From Streptomyces sp. NBC_00259 (GTDB taxonomy: Bacteria > Actinomycetota > Actinomycetes > Streptomycetales > Streptomycetaceae), in NCBI RefSeq assembly GCF_036181745.1, contig NZ_CP108080.1, forward strand, positions 62,001 to 126,000: a DNA stretch of 64,000 nucleotides, given 5' to 3'. The position numbers were made by a program, and so were the translations under genes. Below, piece by piece: positions 45,742 through 54,975 of this stretch. The notes below the pieces were generated by a model that was not told the DNA's origin, searched no databases, and saw nothing but the letters and a program-made list of their open reading frames with translations. Numbering within the stretch: the stretch's first letter is position 1; each line of letters begins with the position of its first letter.

Positions 45742-46205
45742 CTACTGGGTGCCGAGGATCATCGTCATCGGAGCCCCGGCCGTGTACTCGTTGAACGCAC
45801 CACTGCGGTGGAGGTACAGCCGCCCGTTCTTGAACAGTGCCGGGTCGGGGACCTCAGTGCTGATCATGTCGCGCTCGGGGGTGCCCGCCAACTGCGCCTC
45901 CGGCATTCTCAGCAGGGTTGTCTGCTTCCCGTCTGCCGGCGCGAGGTGCACAACGCGGCTGCCGGGCCTGCCACTGGGCAGCATGTAGGCGATGAGGCCG
46001 TCTCCCTGAGCCCTGATAGGGATGAAGGTGCCCACCCCGGGAGTCTTCGAGGCGGTGGTCATCCACTTCCGCTTCGCGGTCCGGATGTCGAATGCTGCGA
46101 TGTGGTTGGGTTCCGAGCAGCTGTGCGGGTTGCTGGCGATGTACACGGTGTCCTTGGTCGTCACGGTCGCATCGCAGGTGCCGTCGTTGTCCGCACGACA
46201 AACCG
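45742..46205 (-). pseudogene. C-terminal fragment of a PQQ-like beta-propeller protein
   Basis: The minus strand reads DNDGTCDATVTTKDTVYIAS, AAFDIRTAKRKWMTTASKTP, LVAY-like DGLIAYMLPSGRPGSRVV and ends MTMILGTQ. The alternation of short strands with A-x-D-x-x-T-x-K/R-x-W motifs is typical of PQQ/WD-type propellers found in actinobacterial Ser/Thr kinases and secreted proteins. The frame is open upstream without a good start, so the 5' end is missing. Internal GTG/ATG at 46164 is only a possible restart. Confidence 0.6.
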
Positions 46206-46468
46206 CAATCAGGAGAGAGGCGCGCGAGACACATCAGCGTCCCTGCTGCTCAGTGAGGAGGGAAGGGTGGTGCCCCGCGCGTCGAGAAAGCGCAGATCGG
46301 CGGCTGACCGCGCCCGGAGCGACCCGTGCAGCCCCGTCCTCGCGCACGTGTCGGCGCGCCCAGCCCCGGGGCCATCGGGCGGGCGGGGCGCCCTTACACT
46401 CGCGGAATCATTCGTGCTCTCGCCGCTTGGGGGTGGCGGGACCATGCCCGATCCCGAGGGGGGATTCA

Positions 46469-47224
46469 TTGCGTACTCATGTCATCGTGGGCGCCGTTTC
46501 CGCGGCTCTGGCCGTCGGGGTGCTCACCGCGCCGGCCGCACACGCGGTCCGGGGCGACCTGGCCATCACCAAGGTGGTCGTCAATGGCGGCAAGCCCATC
46601 GTGCTGGGCACCGGCACGAAAACGGTGTCGCTCTCCGTGACGGCGCGGACCGACTCGCCCATCAAGGACACGTTCCTGGAACTGTGGCACGGCACGGACA
46701 GCGAGTTGAACGCCTCGTACCACAAGAGGGGCACGTGCACAGCGCCGTCGGCGGGGCTCACGACGTGCTCCACGTCGTTCCAGCTCGATCCGAAGTCCGA
46801 TCTGATCAGCAATTCCTTGGCGGGCGGGGGCTGGAAGGCGTATGCCCAGCTGGAGGCCAAGGACGGCGACTACGTCAGCGACAACTACCCGGCCGTGCGC
46901 GTGCAGCGTGCCGCGTCGCTGACGGTGAACGCGGCGCCCGAGCCGGTGGTGAAGGGCAAGCCCGTCACTGTGACCGGCAGGCTGCTGCTGGCCGACTGGA
47001 ATGCCAACAAGTACCGGGGATACTCCGGCCAGTCGGTGAAGCTCCAGTACCGCAAGAGCGGCAGCTCCACCTACACCACGCTGAAGACGCTCAAGACCAA
47101 CTCCTCGGGCGATCTGAGGACCACGGTCACTGCTTCGGCTGACGGGTACTGGCGCTGGACCTTCGCAGGCTGGACCACCGTCCCGGCGGTCACCACAGCG
47201 GGCGACTTCGTCGACGTCCGGTAG
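46469..47224 (+). CDS. Secreted Ig-like-domain protein
   Basis: 251 residues from TTG 46469, which follows GAGGGGGG and begins a signal peptide (RTHVIVGAVSAALAVGVLTA, cleavage near HAVRG). Two beta-sandwich domains follow: DLAITKVVVNGGKPIVLGTG to the PAVRVQR region, then TVNAAPEPVVKGKPVTVTGR with a closing YWRWTFAGW block. The second matches bacterial Ig-like repeats of cell-surface proteins. Two Cys (GTCTAPS, TTCSTS) may pair. Function unknown. Confidence 0.7.
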   Translation: MRTHVIVGAVSAALAVGVLTAPAAHAVRGDLAITKVVVNGGKPIVLGTGTKTVSLSVTARTDSPIKDTFLELWHGTDSELNASYHKRGTCTAPSAGLTTCSTSFQLDPKSDLISNSLAGGGWKAYAQLEAKDGDYVSDNYPAVRVQRAASLTVNAAPEPVVKGKPVTVTGRLLLADWNANKYRGYSGQSVKLQYRKSGSSTYTTLKTLKTNSSGDLRTTVTASADGYWRWTFAGWTTVPAVTTAGDFVDVR

Positions 47225-47283
47225 TCGCGGGGGCGCCGGGCCCTTCAGGTACGAGGCGGGTTCCACGTCTGCCTGAGCACGGT

Positions 47284-47315
47284 AGCGCCCCGGCCCTGGT
47301 CTGGGTCGGGGCGCT
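47284..47315 (+). terminator. Hairpin terminator after the Ig-like protein gene
   Basis: Perfect 9-bp stem AGCGCCCCG / CGGGGCGCT with a 14-base loop, about 60 bp after the stop. Confidence 0.55.
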
Positions 47316-47630
47316 CGTGTGTCAGCTCTCCTTCGCGTGACCAACCGTCCCGCTCCGAAGCCGGATTCACTCTCCCGGCCCGCACTGCGGAAGCCGGTCG
47401 GCCACGGCACGCGCCAGAGCCAAGGAGGCGGCAACCGCACGTGGCGACGGCACGGTCAGAGCAGCTGGATTGCGCCACAGGTCGGACCCCTCCACGAGAT
47501 CGGGCAGGAGCACGAGTCCCGAGGGGCGTGCGCGGTGAGAGCCGCAACGGTGTCATTGAACTGGCCGGCGTCGATGTCGTGCTGGGCCCGGGGCCAACAC
47601 GCCGAGGACAGGCATCGACGGCAGCCCGTG
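47316..47630. other. Spacer before the P450 fragment
   Basis: About 315 bp with open frames but no supported coding content. Confidence 0.3.
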
Positions 47631-47822
47631 CACATCGCCTGCCAGGGCCCGCCGAAGTCCCGGTTCGACCTGGCCCTGGCGGAGGCGGAGATCGCCCTCT
47701 CCCGGCTGTTCGGGACCGACCCCGACCTCACTCTGGCCTCCAGCAAGGTGGACCCGTTCGTGTCCACCGGCCTCCAGGGAGCCAAAGAGCTGCCCGTTCG
47801 CTTCGGGATCCGCCGGGAACTA
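47631..47822 (+). pseudogene. Cytochrome P450 C-terminal fragment
   Basis: The frame reads HIACQG then FDLALAEAEIALSRLFGTDP, DLTLASSKVDPFVSTGLQGA and LPVRFG, which lines up with the region after the haem cysteine of class I bacterial P450s (CLGAPLAR...LALAEAEIALSRLF...LPVRL). The rest of the gene is missing. It does not overlap the P450 gene on the minus strand, so it is a third, lost P450 in this locus. Confidence 0.5.
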
Positions 47823-47955
47823 GTCGGCGATGACGCGGGAGCTGCCGCTCTGGAGAACGAAGGATGGGGTGGAGCGCTCGTCGGGCTCCACCCCATCGTC
47901 ATGCTGCACCGCTGTGGCGTCCGGACCGTGGTCGGGCCAGCCGTGCGGCCGGCGT

Positions 47956-49395
47956 CTACCGCCCCCGCAGAACCCCCAGGGCACGCCGGACCCTCTGCAG
48001 CCACGGCACGCGCGGCGCCGGCGCCGGCTCGGCTTGCCGCGCCGGCTCGGGCTGGGCTACCGCAGCCGGCAGTTCCGCCCCGATGGCGGGAGATGTCTCC
48101 GGCGCCTTCACGTCGCCCTCCACGCGGAGCGGGGTGAACCGTACGGGCAGTCGGGCCAGCCGCCGGCTGATCCAGTTGCCGACCACCTCGAGGTCGGTCT
48201 CGTGCCCAGCGAGTTCCATGTCGGGCAGGCGCCGCAGGAGTACGTCGATGCTGCTGTCGGCGATGGCGCGGCCGATGTCCTGGCCGGGGCACTCGTGGGG
48301 GCTGCCGGAGGCGAAGGCCACATGGGAGCGGTTGCCGTGTACCGGCGCGCTGAGGTCGGGCCGGATCTCGGGGTCCATGTTGCCTGCGGCCAGGCAGAGC
48401 ATCACCATGTCCCCTTCCTTGATCTGCTGTTCGCCGAGGCGGGTGTCGCCGGTCGCCCAGCGGTTCGGCAGCACTGCGAGCGGCGGGTGGTCCCAGAGCA
48501 CCTGCTCCAGCGCGTCCGGCAGGGTCATCGCGCCGCCGGAGAGGCTGCCGCGGAAGCGCCGGTCGGTGAGCACCATCCGCAGGGTGCTCGCAAGCAGATT
48601 GACGGTGTTCTCCAGTGCGGCGACGAGGGCGTGCCGTACGTGCTGCCACACCTCTTCGTCGGTCAGATCCGATTCGTGAGCGATCAGCCAGCTCGTGAAG
48701 TCCTCGCCGGGCTGTGCCTTCTTCTCCTCCACCAGCCGGCGAAGGACGTCGACCACGAACTCGTTGCTCTCCTGAGCGTTCGCGCTGCCGCTGACCATGT
48801 CGGCGACCGCGCGGCCGAGCGTGAGGGCATCGTCCTCACGGATGCCGAACAGGGCACAGATCACCAGTGCCGGCAGCTTCTCGGCGAAGTCCGTCACCAG
48901 GTCGGCCTGGCCGCTCGCGCCGAAGCCGTCGATGAGCTGGTTCGCGTAGCGCCTGACGTGACCGCGCATCCCTCGGCGGTTGAAGCGTTCAAGGCTTTCG
49001 GTAACGGCGCTGCGCAGGCGCCCGTGTGCCTCGCCGTCGGCGAAGCACACCAGGGGCTGGGGGTAGACCATGGGCAGCAGCGGGGAGTCGGCCGAGAGCC
49101 GGCCCTCGCTCATCACCGACCAGTGGGTGGAGTCGGACGAGAAGAGTTTCGGCGCGCGCAGGACTTCCTGAATCTCCCGGTGCCCGAGCACGAGCCAGAC
49201 GGGGATGTCGCCGTGCACGGCGACGGGCGCCACGGCGCCGAACTCCTTGCGGAGCTGCTCGTACAGGGCGTAGGGCTCTGCCTCGGCTTCGGCCCCGTAC
49301 AGCTTCCGCAAGCCGCTTTCCCCCTGGGCGTGGGCGGGACACCCCGGAGGCGGGGTCGTTGCAGTGCCTATCGAGTCGTGGTGCGGGGTGGTCAC
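47956..49395 (-). CDS. Cytochrome P450 lacking the ExxR arginine (CYP157-like)
   Basis: 479 residues from GTG 49395, with GGAGG a few bases upstream. The haem loop FASGSPHECPGQDIGRAI holds the Cys ligand. The I-helix motif is ALENTVN instead of AGxET. The K-helix reads EQVLWDHPPLAVLPNRW, so the otherwise universal Arg of ExxR is replaced by Leu/Trp, as described for streptomycete CYP157 enzymes. A Pro/Ala/Glu-rich tail ends in basic residues. The protein probably still binds haem; its catalytic competence is open. It lies head-to-head with the next P450 and near a terpene synthase. Confidence 0.8.
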   Translation of the reverse strand: MTTPHHDSIGTATTPPPGCPAHAQGESGLRKLYGAEAEAEPYALYEQLRKEFGAVAPVAVHGDIPVWLVLGHREIQEVLRAPKLFSSDSTHWSVMSEGRLSADSPLLPMVYPQPLVCFADGEAHGRLRSAVTESLERFNRRGMRGHVRRYANQLIDGFGASGQADLVTDFAEKLPALVICALFGIREDDALTLGRAVADMVSGSANAQESNEFVVDVLRRLVEEKKAQPGEDFTSWLIAHESDLTDEEVWQHVRHALVAALENTVNLLASTLRMVLTDRRFRGSLSGGAMTLPDALEQVLWDHPPLAVLPNRWATGDTRLGEQQIKEGDMVMLCLAAGNMDPEIRPDLSAPVHGNRSHVAFASGSPHECPGQDIGRAIADSSIDVLLRRLPDMELAGHETDLEVVGNWISRRLARLPVRFTPLRVEGDVKAPETSPAIGAELPAAVAQPEPARQAEPAPAPRVPWLQRVRRALGVLRGR

Positions 49396-49645
49396 GAGGC
49401 CTCCGAAGCAGCGGCGTGGTGGGCAGCTCTCCGATCGTGCGGAGAGTGACTCGGGGTGAGCGACCCGCAGCATACTGACGCCCATTCGGATCCGTACGAC
49501 GGGCCTCATCAACTCGGGTAGGGCCGACACTATTTGGGTACGGATGATCTTTGTTTGAGGTAGGGGCGGCGACCGCCGACCCGGCGCCGCCGTCGCCCCA
49601 CCGGGTGCGGCTGTTGCAGGCAAGACCGCGTAGAGAGGAAGTTCC

Positions 49646-51010
49646 ATGGCAGTTGGGCTGCAGTCGGCCGGCATCCAATCGGTTCCCCGCGCTCCTGGAG
49701 CCGTGCCGCTTCTCGGGCACGTCCTGAAGCTGTGGCGGGACCCGTTCGGTTTCCTGGTGTCGCTGCGCCGGCACGGAGACCTGGTCCGCGTGAATCTCGG
49801 CACGATGCCCATGTACGTGGCGACGTCGCCGGATGTCATCCACGAAGTGCTGGTCGCTCAATCCCGGGACTTCGAGAAGGGACGGTTCTTCGACCGGCTC
49901 CGCCCGCTCGCGGGCAACGGCCTGGCGAACTCCGACGGCGAGATCCACCGCAAGCACAGCCGCCTGATGCGGCCCATGTTCTCCAAGGACCGCATCGCCG
50001 GATACTCCGCGGTCATGACCCGCAATGCCCAGACGATCGCCGACTCATGGAGACCAGGTCAGCAGATCGACCTGGAACAGGACATGGCCACGTACACCGT
50101 CGAGACGCTGGCCGCGAACATGTTCTCCTCCGACATCGGCCTGCCGGCCGTGGAAGCCGTACGGCGGAACCTGCCGGTCCTGCTGAAGAACCTGCTCATA
50201 CGCACGGCCTCGCCGCAGTTCCTGGACCGGCTGCCGATACCCGCCAACCGGGACTTCGACGCCGCGGCCGCCGAACTGCGCGAGGTCATCGACCAGGTGG
50301 TGGCGACTGCCCGCCAACGCGGTGACACCGGCCGGGACGACCTGCTGTCGCTCCTGCTGGCCGCCCAGGACGAAGAGAGCGGCGAAGGCCTTTCCGACCT
50401 TGAAGTCCGCGACCAGCTCAGCACCGTCCTGTTCGCCGGCTCGGAGACCACCGCGGCCGCCCTCACCTGGGTCTTCCACGAGCTCGCCACCCGCCCGGAC
50501 ATCGAAGAACAGATCGTCGCGGAGATCAGCAAGGTCGTCGGCGACCGTCCGGTCACCATCACCGACGTGCCGCAGCTGCAGACCATCCGGCGGGTACTGG
50601 ACGAGGCGATGCGGCTCCACGGCGTCACTCTGCTGATGCGCCGCACCACCGCATCGGTCGAACTCGCCGGCGTCACCCTGCCGGCCGGCACAGAAGTAGC
50701 GTTCAGCCTCTACGCCCTCCACCGGGACCCGGACCGGTTCGAGAACCCCGACACCTTCGACCCCGACCGCTGGCTCCCCGAGCGCCAGCAGGCCGCCGGC
50801 ATCGGCCGCAAGGAGTTCATCCCCTTCGGATCCGGCAGCCACAAGTGCATCGCGGACGCCTTCGTATGGGCAGAAGCAACCATCGCCATCGCCACGCTCC
50901 TCGCCAAGTGGCAACTGGTGCCCTTGCCAGGTCACACACCCAAGCAGGTGGTCTCGGCAGTCCCACGCCCCGACCGCGTCCCGATGACCGTCACCCCTCG
51001 CCGGACCTGA
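49646..51010 (+). CDS. Cytochrome P450 of the terpene-oxidising type
   Basis: 454 residues from ATG 49646, preceded by AGAGAGGAAG. Opening PRAPGAVPLLGHVLKLWRDP and the run KGRFFDRLRPLAGNGLANSD resemble pentalenene/PtlI-like P450s. The I-helix is AGSETTAA, the K-helix EAMR, the haem loop FGSGSHKCIADAF. The substrate is probably a lipophilic terpene, given the sesquiterpene synthase 1.2 kb away. Needs ferredoxin and reductase, not coded here. Confidence 0.8.
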   Translation: MAVGLQSAGIQSVPRAPGAVPLLGHVLKLWRDPFGFLVSLRRHGDLVRVNLGTMPMYVATSPDVIHEVLVAQSRDFEKGRFFDRLRPLAGNGLANSDGEIHRKHSRLMRPMFSKDRIAGYSAVMTRNAQTIADSWRPGQQIDLEQDMATYTVETLAANMFSSDIGLPAVEAVRRNLPVLLKNLLIRTASPQFLDRLPIPANRDFDAAAAELREVIDQVVATARQRGDTGRDDLLSLLLAAQDEESGEGLSDLEVRDQLSTVLFAGSETTAAALTWVFHELATRPDIEEQIVAEISKVVGDRPVTITDVPQLQTIRRVLDEAMRLHGVTLLMRRTTASVELAGVTLPAGTEVAFSLYALHRDPDRFENPDTFDPDRWLPERQQAAGIGRKEFIPFGSGSHKCIADAFVWAEATIAIATLLAKWQLVPLPGHTPKQVVSAVPRPDRVPMTVTPRRT

Positions 51011-51134
51011 CCGGGCATTCCCGCGGGTGCTGCGCCGGTCCCGGCTGAGCGGCCGCACACGTACGAGACCAGGGCCGCGTACGGCCCGAACACATGCCAG
51101 GCGACGGCTGTGACGTCGACTGATGCGTGTTGCG

Positions 51135-51170
51135 CCTGTCGGCAGCGAGCGATCGTTCGCTGCCGACAGG
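51135..51170 (+). terminator. Strong hairpin after the P450 gene
   Basis: Perfect 14-bp stem CCTGTCGGCAGCGA / TCGCTGCCGACAGG around GCGATCGT, 125 bp after the stop codon. A shorter relative of the same palindrome occurs at 54857-54880. Confidence 0.5.
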
Positions 51171-51256
51171 CGGTCCGCGCCTCGGCTCGCCGTGGTGGTT
51201 CTCCGGAGTTGACGGCCCGCTGTTCCGGAGGGGCCCGCGGTGGGACACTGCGCCCC

Positions 51257-51850
51257 GTGTCTGGGTTCGCGAGGGATACGAAGTACTACGGCGACCGGCT
51301 GGTGTACGAGCCACTGGAGAGCAAGTGGGCCGGCTACCACGCCCGTCACTGCGGATGCGGTCAGGACTGGATCACCGCGCACGTTGTCCCAGCCGGGTTC
51401 ACAGTGATCCCGCGGGGAAAGTCCGGCTACTACGGACTCGTCGGGCCCGGCCTGACTGAGGGCGTCGATGAATCGGTGCTGACGACGAACGCGCTGTGGG
51501 AAGCGGTGACCGGCAAGCCGGGCACCCAGACGTGGTACGAGAGCGTGAACGTCACCTGCCGCAGCCCGGAGGCTGAGGCGGCGCGAAAGGCGGAGAACGA
51601 GCGGATCTACGGCCCGCGTCGTGAGCGGGCCGAGAAGGCGAAGAACGAGCTCGCCACGGCCGCACAGCTGAAGTACCTCGCCACCTTGGCGGAGAAGGTC
51701 GGCAAGGAGCGGTTCGACGCCGAGTTCGCCGAGGCGGTCAAAGGGACCGGTATCGAGCCTCGCGCACCTCGGGAGCGGACCGCGACCGCTTCGAAGCGGC
51801 TGACGAAGGCTGTGGCACGCAAGCTGATCAGCGCCCTGGTCGGAGCCTGA
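51257..51850 (+). CDS. Hypothetical protein
   Basis: 197 residues from GTG 51257. The first half has a Cys/His cluster (YHARHCGCGQDWITAHV) and the second is a charged helix (AEAARKAENERIYGPRRERA, TAAQLKYLATLAEKVGKERF) ending SKRLTKAVARKLISALVGA. The C-terminal helix resembles proteins of actinophage or mobile origin, but I cannot name the family. It has good codon bias. Confidence 0.6.
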   Translation: MSGFARDTKYYGDRLVYEPLESKWAGYHARHCGCGQDWITAHVVPAGFTVIPRGKSGYYGLVGPGLTEGVDESVLTTNALWEAVTGKPGTQTWYESVNVTCRSPEAEAARKAENERIYGPRRERAEKAKNELATAAQLKYLATLAEKVGKERFDAEFAEAVKGTGIEPRAPRERTATASKRLTKAVARKLISALVGA

Positions 51851-52194
51851 CGCTCGGCCTCTCTCCGGGCGGTCGATGTGGTCCTGCCCAGACGGGCGGC
51901 GCGCTGTGCACCGTACCCCGACGAATTCTTGGACACGGCGAGTCCCGTGCACGTGCTGGGTCTGACCGATTCTTCAGTGATCGGTGGGAGTGGGAGGCGT
52001 AGAGGGGCCTGCGCCGCGGGAGCATGGCCGGCCACGATGGCCACGATGATCTCCTGTAAGGCTCGCAAGTCCCCTGTTCGGCCGTTCCTGTGCCGACTTC
52101 TTCGTCACGTGCTTCCAGGCAGGGACGGGCTCGTCCGCCCTGCCTGGCCTGATCGCCCGTGATCGTGATGCTGCGATCGGAGTCAGGGCGCTTC
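51851..52194. other. Convergent intergenic region with a two-way terminator
   Basis: 344 bp, no supported gene. Contains the hairpin at 52115-52147. Confidence 0.4.
52115..52147. terminator. Hairpin terminator between convergent genes
   Basis: Perfect 10-bp stem CCAGGCAGGG / CCCTGCCTGG with a 13-base loop, between the hypothetical gene and the terpene synthase. Confidence 0.6.
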
Positions 52195-53310
52195 CTATCC
52201 CAGCACGGACTCCCGTGCCCGCGGAACCCGGGACTCGTCCAGGGCTGCGGAGGCAGGTATCAGGCTCCACCACCAGGAGATCGAGGGGATGTCCAACGGG
52301 TCCGAGCTGTCGTCGACCGGCTTGTCGGTGAACGCCGAAGGCAGGCAGGCCGGATCGTCAGGGGTGGTGTAGCGCAGGGAAGTGATGCTCCAGTCCTGGG
52401 TCGCCCGGATGAAGTGGGAGAGGTTGCCCAGGTACGTGCGTAGCTGAGGGCTGCCCTCGGCCTCCAGCCTTGCGCGCAGGCGCAGGAAGAGGGACATCAC
52501 CCGGTCCCGCTGGGCTATGGCTATGGGCAGCGCCTCGTCGGGGCTGATGCCGTACGTATGCGTCAGCACCCGGATGACGTTGAGGTAGTACGCCGAGCTG
52601 CGGCTTTCCTTGTGGTACGAGCAGATGTCGTTGTCCCACGTGGTGATGAAGGACGTCATCTCGCCGGCAGCCCGTACCGCCTTGCTGTCGCGCTCGTGGG
52701 GCTGCAGTTCGAAGCCATTGCCCATCTCCAGGAAGGGCTGCACCACGGTGGTGGCGCCGTCGTAGATGCGCATGTGGGCGTAGTCGCTCAAGCCGGGAAC
52801 CTCGTTCCTGGCGCGGAATTTCGCCTCCCAGACCACGCCGAAGAAGTACTCGCTCAAGGTGGCGACCCACCGCCCGGTCTGCAGGGCGGTGCCGTGGCGG
52901 GACACCCTCCGTGTCAGGTCCCGCAGGCCCTCGGCGAGCGGGTCGCCGATGAGCATGGGCACCTCGGGGTTCTGCGCGATACGCAGCAGCCGCAGCAGAG
53001 CCTCAGCCAGTTCCCCCGGCTTGTCCCCGAGGTCGCCTTCCTCGCAGTAGCCGTCGTCGACCCCGAAGAGCCACAGGCAGAAGTCGGAGAGGAGGGAGAC
53101 GACCTCTTCATCTCCCTCGGGGAGGATCATCGAGGCGAACTTCCCGAGGTCCTGGCGGGTGAGACGACTGCGCCATTCCTTGGATCCGATGTCGAATTCG
53201 TCGGCCCACGCCGCGGTCCGTGCGTCGATGGCTGCGTGGCGTGGGTGCACGGCGGGTGGTATCGGAGCGTACAGCGGCGGAACTGCCAGTGCAGACCTCA
53301 CTCTGGACAT
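52195..53310 (-). CDS. Class I sesquiterpene synthase, selinadiene-synthase-like
   Basis: 371 residues from ATG 53310. The metal-binding motif is DDGYCE at 85-90, the NSE triad is N227-S231-E235 in NDICSYHKE, and the pyrophosphate sensor/effector run is R181, D184, G185 in MRIYDGATTV, with a later RY pair (SLRYTTP). From memory, selinadiene synthase has the same set (82DDGYCE87, N224/S228/E232, R178/D181/G182), offset here by exactly three residues. The enzyme should cyclise farnesyl diphosphate to a bicyclic hydrocarbon such as selina-4(15),7(11)-diene; the product is inferred. Two P450s and a methyltransferase lie nearby. Confidence 0.85.
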   Translation of the reverse strand: MSRVRSALAVPPLYAPIPPAVHPRHAAIDARTAAWADEFDIGSKEWRSRLTRQDLGKFASMILPEGDEEVVSLLSDFCLWLFGVDDGYCEEGDLGDKPGELAEALLRLLRIAQNPEVPMLIGDPLAEGLRDLTRRVSRHGTALQTGRWVATLSEYFFGVVWEAKFRARNEVPGLSDYAHMRIYDGATTVVQPFLEMGNGFELQPHERDSKAVRAAGEMTSFITTWDNDICSYHKESRSSAYYLNVIRVLTHTYGISPDEALPIAIAQRDRVMSLFLRLRARLEAEGSPQLRTYLGNLSHFIRATQDWSITSLRYTTPDDPACLPSAFTDKPVDDSSDPLDIPSISWWWSLIPASAALDESRVPRARESVLG

Positions 53311-53943
53311 CCCTTCGATTGTCGGCGCGCACAAAACTCGGCGCGGGGTCGTATGGACGATGGCCGAAACCCCACGCCGAGTGATCAACTAGCGCATCGT
53401 ACTGACCGGAATAGCGCGCTCCAAGACCGCCTTGATGGCGGGAAGTTGGCACTCCGAGGGACTGAACACGGGTTCCGGCAAGGGCCTGGCACCGGCCTCA
53501 GCCCTTTCCGGCCGGGGGCGGGGGACAACCAGTGCAGGTCAGCCGTGAGCCAGTAGGGTCTGTCAGGCCGTCAGCAGCGCGCCCTGGCCGGTGGCGGCAA
53601 GTTCATTCACTGCCTCCTTCGGGAGCAGAGATGAGTTCGGCCACGAACTTCCGCAGCGTCACTCGCCGACGGGTACTTGCGCCGGTAGGTCCCTCATCGT
53701 CCCGATACTGCAGTCAGGCATCGCAGCGAGGGCCGTGGCACGTGACTCCGAGTGTCCGTGGCTCACGGCCCCGGGAGGGAATCCGGCCGTCGGTAGGGAC
53801 CGAGAGTGGTGCGAACCGCCGGACGTAGGCGGGGAAACGATCTTGGCCGCTGTCAGGCCCCTGGCATCCGAACGGAGAACAGCGGTAGGCGTCAGGTGAT
53901 GGCTCCCGGAACGGGACCCCGTGCCGCCTCAGGTGCCTGGTCC
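53311..53943. other. Gene-poor region upstream of the terpene synthase
   Basis: About 630 bp. Open frames exist on both strands, but none has a recognisable domain, consistent codon bias or a ribosome site. It should contain the terpene synthase promoter, which I could not place. Confidence 0.35.
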
Positions 53944-54612
53944 TCAGCAAGGGCGCTTGGCCATGACCACCAGACTCGGCCCGCTGTACTCCTCCGGGGG
54001 AAGCCGGAGTTCGGCGACCGGGTGCAGGCCGGCCTGCTCGATCAGGTCCAGGAGCTGTTCCGGCTGCCATTTGTGTGTCGTCCAACGAACAGGTACGCCC
54101 CCGTAGGCCTCGGTACGCACCGCGTCTTCGTCACCGACGTGTGTCGCGGTGATGAAGTGCCCGCCCGGCTTCAACGCGCGCGCGAACAGGGCGAGAACCT
54201 GAGGAAGAACGTCACGAGGGAGGTTGAACAGTGACCACCACCCGAGCACGCCGCCAAGGGACGCTTCACCAAGGTCGAGGTCAGTGGCAGAGGCGACACT
54301 GAAGCGGCAGTGCGGATGAAGACGGCGCGCGTTCTCGATCATGCGGGGAGAGAGGTCCACCCCGGACACGTCGAGTCCGCGTTCGGCGAGGTAGGCGGTC
54401 ACCGTTCCGGGGCCGCACCCGACGTCGAGGACAGGCCCAAGCTCCCTGACCGTGTCGGCGAAGGCGTCGATCGACGCTCTGAGCCATGGATGGCGACGGA
54501 TGTCGCCGACACCCGTCGTCACCACCATGTCGGCGTAATTGTCGGCCACGCGGTCATAGGACTCACGAACCACGTCGAGATCGGCCGGGCGGTCAATAGG
54601 GTGTGCGCGCAT
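53944..54612 (-). CDS. Class I SAM-dependent methyltransferase
   Basis: 222 residues. Motif I is VLDVGCGPGTVTAYLAERGL, followed by VSGVDLSPRMIENAR, an acidic ATDLDLGEASLGGVLGWWSL region and FARALKPGGHFITATHVGDE. The C-terminus (LDLIEQAGLHPVAELRLPPE) completes the fold. Small-molecule methyltransferase of the UbiE/Methyltransf_11-25 type. Same strand as the terpene synthase but 630 bp upstream; a link to terpene tailoring is speculative. Confidence 0.8.
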   Translation of the reverse strand: MRAHPIDRPADLDVVRESYDRVADNYADMVVTTGVGDIRRHPWLRASIDAFADTVRELGPVLDVGCGPGTVTAYLAERGLDVSGVDLSPRMIENARRLHPHCRFSVASATDLDLGEASLGGVLGWWSLFNLPRDVLPQVLALFARALKPGGHFITATHVGDEDAVRTEAYGGVPVRWTTHKWQPEQLLDLIEQAGLHPVAELRLPPEEYSGPSLVVMAKRPC

Positions 54613-54975
54613 CAGTCAACGATAGGGCTGCGCGACGGGCTTGGGACTGGCGAAGCGGTCAACGCCGAGCCGTGCATCACGGCCCGGCTGTCCTCGTGCG
54701 GGCGCTGATGCGGTTCTCGTACTCGCGGTGGGCCTTTCGCTGTGCCGGGACCGCCGGGACCTCCGGGACACCCTGGTCGCCGTCGAGAGGCTGGCAGCGA
54801 GTGCGGAGCCGGCGGTGCCCGGAGGCGACGGCGCTGACACGCAGTGTGTCCTGCCTGTCGGCAAACGATCCTTTGCCGACAACAGCCTGCGGCTGATAAC
54901 GGGGCAGTACCGTCCCGTGACTGAAAGGCGCTGAGTACGTGCTCCCCGAGTCGAGGACATCCGGGATCATGAAGC
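54613..54975. other. Intergenic region with a hairpin
   Basis: 363 bp, no supported gene. Contains the palindrome at 54857-54880. Confidence 0.4.
54857..54880 (+). repeat. Hairpin related to the one at 51135
   Basis: Perfect 9-bp stem GTCGGCAAA / TTTGCCGAC around CGATCC. The core (GTCGGCA, CGATC, TGCCGAC) equals the centre of the 14-bp-stem palindrome at 51135-51170. Confidence 0.5.

Noticed and set aside
49646..54612. 2-methylisoborneol cluster
   Set aside because: The synthase lacks the long Pro-rich N-terminus and the DDCYCED motif, and no GPP methyltransferase or cyclic-nucleotide-binding gene is adjacent.
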